Source of the DNA: Isoetes taiwanensis
Taxonomy: Eukaryota > Streptophyta > Lycopodiopsida > Isoetales > Isoetaceae
DNA: 64,000 bases
Direction of reading: 5' to 3'
Assembly (NCBI GenBank): GCA_021234155.1
Contig: JAJEKV010000008.1
Coordinates: forward strand, 8,274,445-8,338,444
Shown here: positions 55,105 to 64,000 of the stretch, piece by piece
Position numbering within the stretch: the first letter of the stretch is position 1
How the letters are laid out: each line of letters begins with the position of its first letter
Translations under genes and position numbers: made by a program
Notes under the pieces: generated by a model
What the model was told of the DNA's origin: nothing
The model's input: only the letters and a program-made list of their open reading frames with translations
The model's database searches: none

Positions 55105-55300
55105 CTCTGGGAGGGCAAATGCCAATACCTCCCCCCCCCCTTTCGGGAGCTCAATTTTCCTATCCGACCGTTGAATCCGTCATTCAAGTAACCTGCTTCG
55201 AGCAGGCTCAAAAGAATCCAAGATCCGTCCAGGAGAACCCTGGAGAGGTCCATTTTCTGGGGTCTGGCCTCTCCCCTCTGGTGAGGAAGCCGCGCAAAGT
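55105..55300 (+). repeat. Partial unit R4 (direct)
   Basis: From GAGGGCAAATGCCAAT(A/G)CCTCC through CCTATCCGACCGTTGAAT and AAGATCCGTCCAGGAGAAC it matches the segment 53095-53220. It sits directly after array 1, on the other side of which is the inverted unit R3. Confidence 0.75.
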
Positions 55301-55424
55301 CCTGGTCTGGTTCGATTTGGGGAAGGATGTCACCGCTTTAAGTTCTTCAAGATCCCTCTATTTTATCCCTTGCCAAACTCCTCTACCAAAAATTTCAAAG
55401 GTTTATCATATTTCTTGCATAAAG

Positions 55425-55574
55425 TCCTAATCATCATATCCATGTCACCATCATCTAGCCATGTCACCTAAAATTTACCAACATCACCCAATGAAAAGAC
55501 CAAAGATGGACATCTTTTCATTTTTGGCCTAGTCAAAACTTGACCTTGCTTACTTGGCATGCCATGTCACCATT
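55425..55574 (+). repeat. 150-bp unit, copy 1 of 3
   Basis: CCATGTCACC(A/T)AAATTT, CCAACATCACC, TTTTTGGCCTAGTCAAAACT and GCTTACTTGGCATGCCAT occur here and again at 56605-56765 and 56915-57075, flanking minisatellite array 2. Non-coding. Confidence 0.75.
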
Positions 55575-56306
55575 TGGAGTGCCTAGGTGGCCTTGGTTTC
55601 ATATTGGTGCCTAGGTGTCGTGCCTGAGCCACCTTAGCATGTTGGAGCCTAGGAGTCATGTTGGAGCCCACGTGGCATTTTTGATCCCCACGTGGCATAT
55701 GGTTGAGCCATCTTGGCATGTTGGAGCCTAGGTGGCATGTTTGAGCCTCATGTTGGAGTCTAGGTGGCACGATGGAGCCCACATGGCATGTTTGAGCCAC
55801 CTTGGCATGTTGGAGCCTAGGTGGCATGTTGAAGGCCACGTGGCATGCTTGAGCCAGCATGTTGGAGCCTAGGTGGCATGTTTGAGCCACCTTGGCACGT
55901 TAGAGCTCACATGGCATGGTTGAGCCACCTTGGCATGTTGGAGACTAGGTGGCATATTTGAGCCACCTTGACATGTTGGAGCCCACATGGCATGATTGAG
56001 CCACCTTGACATGTTGGAGCCTAGGTGGCATGTTGGAGCCCACGTGGCATGTTTCAACCACCTTGGCACGTTGGAGCCCACGTGGCATGGTTGAGCCACC
56101 TTGGCATGTTGGAGCCTAGGTGGCATGTTTGAGCCACCTTGGCATGTTGGAGCCTAGGTGGCATGTTTGAGCACCCTTGGCATGATGGAGTCTAGGTGGC
56201 ATGTTTGAGCCACCTTGGCACGTTGGAGCCCACGTGGCATGGTTGAGCCACCTTGGCATGTTGAAGCCTAGGTGGCATGTTGGAGCCTAGGTGGCATGTT
56301 TTGAGC
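55575..56306 (-). repeat. 19-bp minisatellite, array 2 (opposite strand)
   Basis: About 38 units in the reverse orientation to array 1. Typical plus-strand units are TTGGAGCCTAGGTGGCATG, TTTGAGCCACCTTGGCATG and TTGGAGCCCACGTGGCATG. The unit types partly alternate, giving a 57-bp higher-order pattern in places. Many units contain the perfect palindrome CACGTG. Confidence 0.88.
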
Positions 56307-56604
56307 ATTATGGGTTTGTAGACTTGACTTTGTAAAGAATGTTTCAATGGTTATCTAGAGAATCTTTCTAGAAGTACAAAGGACCAAGGATTGATCATAT
56401 ATCATGGTCCACAAGTTTGCCTTGTGTAGGCGCCCGTATTATTGGACATGTACATAACCTTGTGATATTCATTTCCTTTCCTTCTAGTATGCTTGAAATG
56501 TTGCGGAATTAGAAGCCCTCAATTTGGACTCACGAGATTCAACAACCCACTCCCTTCACGAGTCGTCCATGTAATCACAACATGGAAAATGGAATTTCGT
56601 TCTA
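56307..56604. other. Spacer, nothing recognised
   Basis: Sequence between array 2 and the second 150-bp unit. No motif is visible. Confidence 0.4.
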
Positions 56605-57075
56605 TTACATGTCCACGTCACCACCATCTTGCCACGTCACCCAAAATTTGCCAACATCATCAAATGAAAAGTTCAGAGATGGATATCGTTTCATTTTTGG
56701 CCTAGTCAAAACTTGGAATTGCTTACTTGGCATGCCATATCACCACTCAGAGTGCCACATCATCTTTTCCATGCTATTTGTTGGTGCCACAAGGGTAATG
56801 GCATGCGCTGTAAAATCCTAACCACTTGTGGCAAGGGACACATCCCATAATGTGAACCCTACATTTTTTGCATCGAGACGGAGACAAACATGCCCGAAAG
56901 CTTGCATAGTCATCATCATGTCCACACACCCATATCTTGCCATGTCACCAAAAATTTGCCACATCACCTCATGGGAAACCAAAGTTGCACATTTTTATAT
57001 TTTTGGCCTAGTCAGAAGTTTGTCTTGCTTGTTTGGTATGACATATCACTAATGGCATGCCACATCATCATGTGC
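56605..57075 (+). repeat. 150-bp units, copies 2 and 3
   Basis: Two further diverged copies (56605-56765 and 56915-57075) of the unit at 55425-55574, each with TTTTTGGCCTAGTC and GCATGCCACATCATC-like ends. A 150-base unrelated segment separates them. Confidence 0.72.
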
Positions 57076-58051
57076 ATGTCAACTTTTGCAAATTTCAATT
57101 TTTCTCCTCATTTCATGGAGATTGCAAGAAATACCTTTCGCGATGGACCCTGTTTAATTCCAAGCTCTGGCTAAGGTGGACGGACTCTGTTCAAAACAAA
57201 GCTCTGGCGGGCGGGCCGACATCGCCTATTTGGCCTGCCTTTCTATATGTCGCCAAGCTATGGCAACATCGAAGGGTGTATAGACGGCACCGGAGCTGTG
57301 AAGGTGGAAGCTATGGCGGTGGAAGCTATGGTGAAGGAAGAAATCCCCCATTGGAAAATGTCCCCAAGTAATATTCATTGCAGACAATGTCGAAAATAAA
57401 TTGTAGAATAGGTTTTTTTTTTGCCGAGATGAACAGACCAGATTTAGCGCCGATGAACGGTTTGGATTGTGATCCTCCTAGTATCATCCTATTGGTTGTC
57501 AGCTTTCCCGCCTTGGGTCGTGCCTGCACCTTTCCTTCCGACCTTCTCCTTCCTTCCGGCTATGGCGACCTCTTTCCGGCTATGGCGACCTTCTTTTCTT
57601 TTCCTTCCAGCTAGCGATGGCTCTTTTCCTTCCAGATGGCGATGGCGATGGCGAGGGCAAGGGCAAGGGCAAGGGCTGGCCTTAGTGGCATTGCTTGTTC
57701 TTGGATATGGCAATCCTCATTACAAATCCGGGATCACAAAGAGATCTGGCATGTGCTAACATCCCCCTTCCGGCTATGGCAACCTCTTTTCCTTCTAGCC
57801 TTCTTTTCCTTCAGGCTATTTTCCTTCTTTTCCTTCTTGGATATGGCAAATCTGGCGTATCTGAAACCCAAGTGGTGGAGAATGCGGCTTTGGTGCATAT
57901 GAAAAAACTGAATCGATCATCTGGCAGGTAGAAAGTGTCTGTAGAAATCAATCAATCAAACTGCTTTTATTTCTGTAGAAAGTGTCGTGATGGTAGCCTA
58001 CTCTTGTTTGCTATTTTCTAACCAATTCCAAGTCTCAAATACTTTTGGCAG
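57076..58051 (+). other. Upstream of the 58.05-58.76 kb exons; possible 5' exons not resolved
   Basis: Contains a Gly/Ser/Tyr-rich frame (EGGSYGGGSYGEGR, about 57295-57340), a CT-rich stretch, a (GATGGC)n-(GGGCAA)n hexamer run at 57626-57675 and an open segment ending NAALVHMKKLNRSS at CAG|GTAGAA (57927). The last ends in a phase that does not fit the exon at 58052, so I do not join them. Confidence 0.35.
57626..57675 (+). repeat. Hexanucleotide repeat GATGGC / GGGCAA
   Basis: Three GATGGC-like units (the last GATGGCGAG) followed by four GGGCAA-like units. It translates as MAMARARARARA or DGDGDGEGKGKG depending on frame. Confidence 0.75.
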
Positions 58052-58762
58052 GGCCTTGGAACCCAAATGCATGGTATGCACAACAGCAAGCAGCATTTGC
58101 TGCTGGTTACGTGCCTCCTTATGTAGGATATTATGGATATGCAGCACCAGGATGCGTTACTGGGATTGGCCCACATCCTATGCATAAAGGGACCATCAAG
58201 CTGCCCCCAGGGCTCTCCCAGAAACATCAACAGTTATGGGAGGTTCAGGTACCACTTCATGAATATTAGAACCAAGATTTTCTGATTGACTGTTTTGTTT
58301 GCTTTCACATTTTCTTCAGAGGCGGCTACATGTTGATTGCTTGATAGGTTTCTTCATTGTTTGCAGTCAATGGAGAACATACATATTTGGGCTGCCTTAG
58401 CACGTGCAAAAGCAGAAATATCATTTTTAAGGAGCAAGGTCATGCGGATTTGCAAGGGCAGGGGCCAGGTTTTACTTCTAACTCTTTGCTGTTCTTACTA
58501 TTCCTACTGTTCTTACTGTTTTCTTTTTATTGCACAGAAGCATTGCGGATATATGACAAAATACTATGCTGTTGTTGTTCATCCACATGTATTTTTTGTT
58601 CATTCTCTCTTTTCTCCTCACTGATTTGGTTTATTGCCGTGCAGTTTACTAATTTGTGTTTGTTTGCTGCAACAGGCTTTATATGAAAATAAATGTAATA
58701 CTTTATATCTTGCTCAAGCTTCAAGCTTACAGCTGGAACTCAGCTGGAACTCGGCAAGATGA
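58052..58762 (+). CDS. Unidentified protein, three in-phase 3' exons
   Basis: Exons 58052-58248, 58367-58438 and 58676-58762 have AG and GT borders and join in phase 0 after the first. The first reads PWNPNAWYAQQQAAFAAGYV, PPYVGYYGYAAPG, then MHKGTIKLPPGLSQKHQQLW. The second reads SMENIHIWAALARAKAEISF, LRSK. The third reads ALYENKCNTLYLAQASSLQL before a stop. The order is a low-complexity Q/A/Y/G/P region followed by a helix, the layout of many RNA-binding or transcription cofactors, but I do not recognise the family. An 11-bp tandem duplication at 58730-58751 changes the frame just before the stop. The 5' part of the gene is missing from the model. Confidence 0.5.
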
Positions 58763-59751
58763 TCTGCTGATTCATTTGTATATAATCTCAGACTAGTTGC
58801 AGTCTGCATTGTATGAGTAGGCAATTGCCTTTATGAAAAAAAATATCAACTTCAGGGTTTTAGTCTACAATTTTTTATCATTATTTCTCTTTTCCAATTC
58901 TCGATTGTGCTGTAAATTATGTACTTTCATCTTTTCCCTCCAATGGTTTTATCAAAGAAGCACTTAGACTTAATGATCCACTAGATTCCTACAAGTTTCT
59001 TATTTTAAATACAATCATATTGATTTTTAAATTGTTGTGGTATATATTATTATTTGAATGTATGCCATGTGGCAATATTTGATTGGTTAGAAGATATGTT
59101 AGAAACATCAATGTTTTTTCTATATGTCATAATAATAAATTTTTATTTAAAAATGTATGCCACGTGTCGATATTTGATTAGTTAAAATAAGTTTTTTTTA
59201 TTTAAAAAGTATATTACGTGTCAATATTTCATTAGCTAAAAGATAATTAGAAACAACACCTTGTATTTCCTATATGTTATTATAATGCCCTTTTACATGT
59301 CTTTATTTTAGAAAAACAATACTTAATAGCACTAAAAACAATAGATAGATTTCAATAACACATGTCGTTCTTTTGTAAATAACATGTGGTTTTTTTAAAA
59401 ACCATTGTTGTAAGTTAGTCTTTCACGTATAGCAATATTTCAATCTACGTGTCTTATTTTAAGGAAAAACAACACGTGGCTCTTCAAAAAAACAGCAGTC
59501 AAGATAAAAACTACACGTCGAAAAAGTTCGGTAAAAACAACACTGAAAAAAAGGACACGTTGACAAAAAAACAAAAAAGTGTCAGAAAAACCACCGTGGA
59601 ATTTTTTTGCCAAAAAACCACTGTCTCTTTGTGCAAATCCGGATAAACGGGCCACGTGGACTTTTGAGGCCATTTTAGTGTTGTTTTTGGCATAAAACAA
59701 CACTTCCGTACAAGGAAAAAACAACTGTGGACCAAAAATTGGGGTCAGTGT
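58763..59751. other. 3' flank with diverged short repeats
   Basis: Presumed 3' untranslated region, then AT-rich sequence. Between 59055 and 59260 a unit with TATGCCA(T/C)GTG(G/T)C, ATATTTGATT and GTTA(G/A)AA recurs three times. Frames at 59440-59823 have no motif. Confidence 0.45.
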
Positions 59752-59900
59752 GTGCCCATCGCGGTGGTGGTCTAGTGGTAAGGCCTTGGATTGGGGTAAT
59801 TCCCACCAGGGTTCAAAACCCACTGGCTACCATCAAGTGGGAGACGTGGGCAGGTGCAATTTTCACCAACCATGCTTAAAAAAAAAAAAAAAAAAAAAAA
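59752..59900 (+). mobile_element. tRNA-derived SINE with poly(A) tail
   Basis: The A box TGGTCTAGTGG (59768-59778) and B box GGTTCAAAACC (59810-59820) are 31 bases apart, as in a tRNA head. They are followed by a tRNA-unrelated body of about 55 bases and 23 A residues (59878-59900). The head does not fold as a standard tRNA gene and the A tail marks retroposition, so SINE is preferred. A target-site duplication is not evident. Confidence 0.8.
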
Positions 59901-62559
59901 TCCGGTTTGAACTAGCATACGCTAGACCAACATCTACCTCTGTCAATCCCTTGGCAGTATTATCATCCTACTATCTAGACTGAGCAAGTCAGTCTAGACT
60001 AGTACCTCTTTTCCCAGAGCCTAAGTAATTTAATCTGAAGATCATTATTTAGTCACCAAAGTCTAAAGAAATAAGTCATCTACTACAGCATCAACTTGAA
60101 TTCTGTGACTTTGAACTATATGTCATAAAGCTTAAAAATAATGCCCAAAAACTTGGCAATTGTTAAGCCATTCAAATATAAAAACAACTGTAAATATGTG
60201 CATGAAAGCAACCCTTGTACTTATCAATGTAAAAGCATAGTATCGTCCAGTGCGAACGAAAACTCTATGGTCCATGACAATAAAACTCCAGAAATCTTTA
60301 TCATTTAACGCTCCAAGGCTCCATTAGCCAGCATTTTCATTTTCGTAATCCATCCTCTTTCAAGCTAAAGCAAACCCTGAAAAGCAAAAAAGAGACAATA
60401 GGAGGAGAGAACCCGCACTCGCAGCCCAATCAATACACAATTAGCGTAAAAACGGTAAATGTGCAAGGGCCAAAAGGTACATTGGGTCTCTCAGTTTATC
60501 ACTGATCACCAATTGTATCCTTTTGCCCTGAGTAAACTTTAACAAGAAAGATGTATGAAATTATGAATTTTGAAACTAATTTAGCAACCGCAATTATCAT
60601 CAGATTTATAAGCATTATGCATTACATGTATAAACATGTTGCAAAAATTTAGCAATGAACCTTGAAGTCTATTTCAATTGTTCATGATGTATAACGAAAG
60701 ATAAACTAGTTTATTTACATCCCATGGCCATGTAATTATATCATTTATCTATCCAGCTTCTACGCTCAAAGCACATCTAGCTTATGATATCAATTCACTA
60801 CAGCCATGCTATGGAAGCTAAATCCTCATAACAATGGAAGCTTAGAATAGGTCCAAACATCTACTATTTGCAGAACTGTTCTTATGCCATAAAAATCATT
60901 CCCCTATGCTATCAAACTTTATCTCATGGAGTAGTTCCTCAAAATAGTTATTCTGTTAGAACAACACAACATAATCAATGTTGTCTTGGGAACTAGCAAA
61001 AACTAGCCTGTTTTTTCATGTAGATATCACACAACAGCAATTAAATGCATTAAATCTCCACTTCCACAAAGAACTTGTCAGTATTCCAAAGATCAAAAGC
61101 ACCTTCTGGTATGAATATTGAACTCAAAACAAGTAATGTTTATACAACCTTTAACAAAATGTAAACAAGGCTGCATATGCCAAACCAAATCGTATTCATC
61201 CAAACCATTTCTATAGACCAGAAAATCATTCTTCTAATATGCTGTCTTAATTACCTTTGAAAATCCAGAGGCTTATTCAAGAATAGAAAGCAAGCAAATA
61301 CACACCTGGAATGAGGTCACGGCATTTTAGGTAGATGCTTTTGCCCAAAAAAAACTCCAAGGGATAAGCAAACTGCATGAGATATTTTACTTTGCCAGAA
61401 TGCTTCGATGCCTGCTGCAACATACTTGTGTTTCCATTGCATTCTCGTGCTACAAACAACCCTGTATACTGTCTTTTTCTGAAGCAAAGGCAACATATGC
61501 ATACATCGGCTTACAGAGTAGAACAAGACCTTGCCCGAAATGCTGGTCCAAGGCTTAACGACAAGTTTAGACCATAGAAAAAAGCATTTCGAAATGCTAG
61601 ACTATATTTTCACACCAATTTCGGCCTTGCAAAGGTTCAAAAAATGGACAGTTAGACCTCAGAGAGCTCTGTCCATATCTGCCAGTTAGGCTTTGGAGAC
61701 TAGCTGTGTAAGGCAAAGGGTAAATCGCATCTCCACTGCATCTCATTTCCAGCATCAAGAACTGCTTAGGCTTAGCCCTTTGGGCGGCCGTTTTGGCGCC
61801 ACAGTTTCGTTGAGCAAAGCCTCAACTATAACCAAGCATAAAAATTTCACGTATTTGCCTAAGGCCATATCATTGAAAATTCATATCCATTGCCATTTTT
61901 TCCTTCATATAGGCATGCTTAAGCCATTTACCATCAAATATATGATGGTAGGACTAAGGAATATTTGTAAAGTATCCAAAAAGAACCCCTAGATCCGTAT
62001 TGAATATCAAGGCATAATTGCAACTTAAAATGTCTTTTTTTAAAGGTCTCATGTTCAATAGTTTTATATTTTTTAGCCAAAATAGCAATACTTGCTGTCA
62101 GATAATTGTATTTATCTAGATCACAAAACATATATTTGAGAAGCATCAAACATGATATTACCACTTGTAGTCATGTGTAGAAGGTATCTCTGGATCATTA
62201 TTAGCTGTTCAAGCAAAAATGCTTAGTTGAAGCAAAATAGCTTAGTTAATAAAAAAAAAAAAACCCATCTATTACAGACCCATATATTTTGTGGGTTCCA
62301 CTGTCATAGACAGTACGATGTCATGATCCTGTCAAGAACAGAGTTCATTTATTCATTGCAGATAATGTGCCTTCCAAGAATATGACATATGTCACAAAAT
62401 TCCCTTTGTTACTGTTCTGGTAGACTATACATCAGTATGTTGTGTGTTTCCTTGGACACTTTCCGTGCTGTTGTACTTCCTTTAACCTTGTAATTCAGTT
62501 TGAACATTCCAATGAGAGTATTTGTTCTTGCAGCCAACTAGTTTGTCATAGCACTCTCT
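59901..62559. other. Intergenic, nothing recognised
   Basis: About 2.6 kb of AT-rich sequence. Frames at 61277-61577 and 61693-61992 lack motifs. No repeat or RNA gene is seen. Confidence 0.45.
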
Positions 62560-63310
62560 CATGAGGGCCAAAAATATTTCCAAAATCATCCATGGCTGTT
62601 GTATCAGAGGAGGGGATCCTTCAGGGTCTCGCTATGAAGGATGGTATACAGGAAGTTTGCAATCAATATGCTGATAACACATTCCTCTTTCTGGTCGCTA
62701 ACTATGAGAACCTTGAAGCTAGACACATTCTCTTTGGCTTCCAGTGTGTTGGTGGGTTGGCAAAAGTGTATGGCCTTATGGACATTGGGCACTTTGATTC
62801 CAGCATATCTTCATGATTATCCATAGAAGCTTCTTGCTCATGTACAGGCCACAAAGCTACTTGGAATTCCTGTTGGCATTTATATTGGTGCAGGAGCAGC
62901 ATGGGCAGAAATTATTAAGAGTTTGAAGAAACACCTATTCTGGTGGTCAACTGCAAAGCTATCCCTCACTGGTCATATTACAGTTGCTAAATCAATACTT
63001 AGCAGTATCCATATGTATATGACTTCCTTGTTGCTAGTCCCACGGGTTAAAATACGAGAGCTCATTGCAATAGTTCGAAATTTCATATGGGCTGGCACAG
63101 AGGAGGGTGCGGTGGTTAAGGTTGCCTGATCTAAATGCATCCTCCCTAAGTGGCAGGTGGCGTGGGTATGATGGACTTATTCTGCAGAGTAAGGTCCTCA
63201 TCGTAAAATTCATTTGGAGGCTCCTAAATAGTGAAGATGATTCTCCTGGCCTTCGCCTTCTCAAACAATCTCTCGGTCATTGTACTCCTCTAGGCAAAAA
63301 GGCGGTCAAA
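62560..63310 (+). pseudogene. L1-type LINE ORF2 fragment (reverse transcriptase C-half and connection)
   Basis: The plus strand reads QYADNTFLFLVANYENLEAR (about 62665), then, after a stop, ATKLLGIPVGIYIGAGAAWA, LFWWSTAKLSLTGHITVAKS, ILSSIHMYMTSLLLVPRVKI and IVRNFIWAGTEEG. A frameshift near 63118 leads to AWSKCILPKWQ and later KVLIVKFIWRLLNSEDDSPG. This is the plant L1 reverse-transcriptase end and following domain. The catalytic motif reads YADN, with the second Asp lost. Both ends are truncated. It is dead, and its motif wording shows it is a different family from the LINE at 11902-16855. Confidence 0.82.
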
Positions 63311-63319
63311 CCAGTTCTT

Positions 63320-63715
63320 TCACCCAGGGGGGAATGGCGGGGAAAGGCTAAAAGGGGAAGGGAAAGGAAAAAGAAAAAAGGAGGCTGAAAGGAGGAAAGG
63401 GAAAAGGAAAGGGCATGTGAAAAGAGAAAAGGAAAAAAATATGGGGTGGAGAAAGGAGGAAAAGGGACACATGAAAAAGGTGGAGAAAAGAGAACGGAAA
63501 AAACGCATGGAAAAAGGGAAAGAAAAAGAGAAATAGAAAAGGAAAAGGAAAGGGGAAAGGGAAAAGAGGAAAGGGAAGGGGAAATGAGGTTAAAAAAAAG
63601 AAAAAAGGGAAAAAGAAAACGAGTAGAAAAAATCAGAAAAAGGGAAAGGGAAAGGGAAAGGGAAAAAGGAAAGTGTGTAGGAAAATAAGAAAAAGAGAAA
63701 AGAAAAAGTGATACG
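63320..63715 (+). repeat. GA-rich polypurine tract
   Basis: Nearly 400 bases of almost pure purine on the plus strand (GGAAAAGG, AAAGGGAAA, AGAGAAAA motifs in irregular order). It produces long meaningless frames on both strands. Confidence 0.9.
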
Positions 63716-64000
63716 CGAGATAAAGCAACAGGCAAAGGCATGGTTGCACCAAAGCAACGAAACAACAACGAAACACAACGGAAAATGGAACGAATATGGA
63801 GGTCTTTATACGCAATGTCATCCGGAACTTTTTTTTCTGGTTAAATCGTCTCTCCCTACCCTATTTGCTTATTGGCGGCCATTTTTTAATCGTCTCTCCC
63901 TGTTTGCTTATTGGCAGCCATCTTTTCTCCCAGCTTCCTATCTACATTTATTGCTTGCAATTTATTGCATGAAGCTCCTTAAATTGGAGAGACTAAGTGT
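63716..64000. other. Window end, two-unit 43-bp repeat
   Basis: AATCGTCTCTCCCT followed by TTTGCTTATTGGC(G/A)GCCATC/T occurs at about 63845 and 63888. No gene is visible up to the window edge. Confidence 0.5.

Noticed and set aside
55567-56126. Two minus-strand open frames across the 19-bp array (107 and 85 codons) with repeating His/Cys/Trp
   Set aside because: The unit has no stop in these frames, so open frames follow from the repetition. There is no start context, no conserved ends, and frames change with array length.
57489-57759. Arg/Ala/Gly-rich frames at the hexanucleotide repeat
   Set aside because: Simple-sequence translation in several frames on both strands. No frame joins the exons downstream in phase.
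59440-59823. 127-codon minus-strand frame overlapping the SINE
   Set aside because: It crosses the SINE border and shows no domain. The Phe-rich composition reflects A/T runs.
63277-63821. Ser/Phe/Leu/Pro-rich minus-strand frames and Lys/Glu/Arg-rich plus-strand frame
   Set aside because: They are translations of the polypurine tract, with no other support.

Overview
This window is nuclear DNA of a land plant with a large, repeat-rich genome. The signs are AT-rich spacers, GT/AG introns of up to about 4 kb, a SAUR-type auxin-response gene, Ty1/copia and LINE retrotransposons with plant-type motifs, and short non-autonomous elements. No bacterial operon, plasmid or CRISPR structure is present. 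The reverse-transcriptase wording of the large LINE makes me think of a fern, lycophyte or gymnosperm rather than a grass or Arabidopsis relative, but I cannot fix the species from sequence alone.

Host genes are sparse. (1) 1306-7006 (+) holds seven exons, in phase throughout, encoding the last 205 residues of a coiled-coil protein; it tentatively resembles chloroplast proteins of the At4g37920 type. (2) About 34.8-37.4 kb (-) holds at least two exons that splice in phase (37273-37373 and 36645-36744), with more coding-like pieces downstream; the gene is not identified. (3) 40352-40780 (-) is a single-exon SAUR gene. (4) 58052-58762 (+) holds three in-phase exons, the last with a stop, of an unidentified Q/A/Y-rich plus helical protein. 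Weaker coding-like pieces lie near 24.8-25.2, 26.3, 28.0, 29.6 and 44.2 kb.

Mobile DNA dominates. At 8.5-9.6 kb is a 5'-truncated L1-type LINE with a 14-bp target-site duplication. From 11.6 to 19.6 kb a decayed copia element (-) is split twice by LINEs of one family: a nearly complete 4.95-kb copy (11902-16855) and a 140-bp 3' stub (about 19429-19560). A second copia element (44469-50477, -) has both 560-bp LTRs, primer-binding site, polypurine tract, a 979-codon pol frame and a gag with two zinc knuckles, but a 0.5-kb insertion and frameshifts separate gag from pol. Another L1-type LINE fragment lies at 62.56-63.3 kb. Smaller elements are a 214-bp hAT-like MITE with 8-bp duplications and a visible empty site, a Helitron 3' terminus at 33031, a tRNA-derived SINE at 59.75 kb and an A/B-box element inside the copia gag.

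Much of the rest is structured repeat. A 1.5-kb block occurs twice (21239-22817, 23281-24808). Each copy carries a foldback element with 145-bp inverted arms and a 233-bp core, and the core lies in opposite orientations in the two copies. A 1.4-kb non-coding repeat occurs at 19.6-21.0 and 38.4-39.9 kb. From 51.0 to 57.1 kb there is a compound satellite: 164-bp tandem units, 1.14-kb direct and inverted units, and a 19-bp minisatellite present as two arrays of opposite strand orientation, many units carrying the CACGTG G-box core.

The most unusual observations are the flipped foldback core, the opposed minisatellite arrays with their surrounding inverted units, and the layered LINE-in-copia nesting. 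I see no multi-gene system; the genes listed do not form an evident pathway together.
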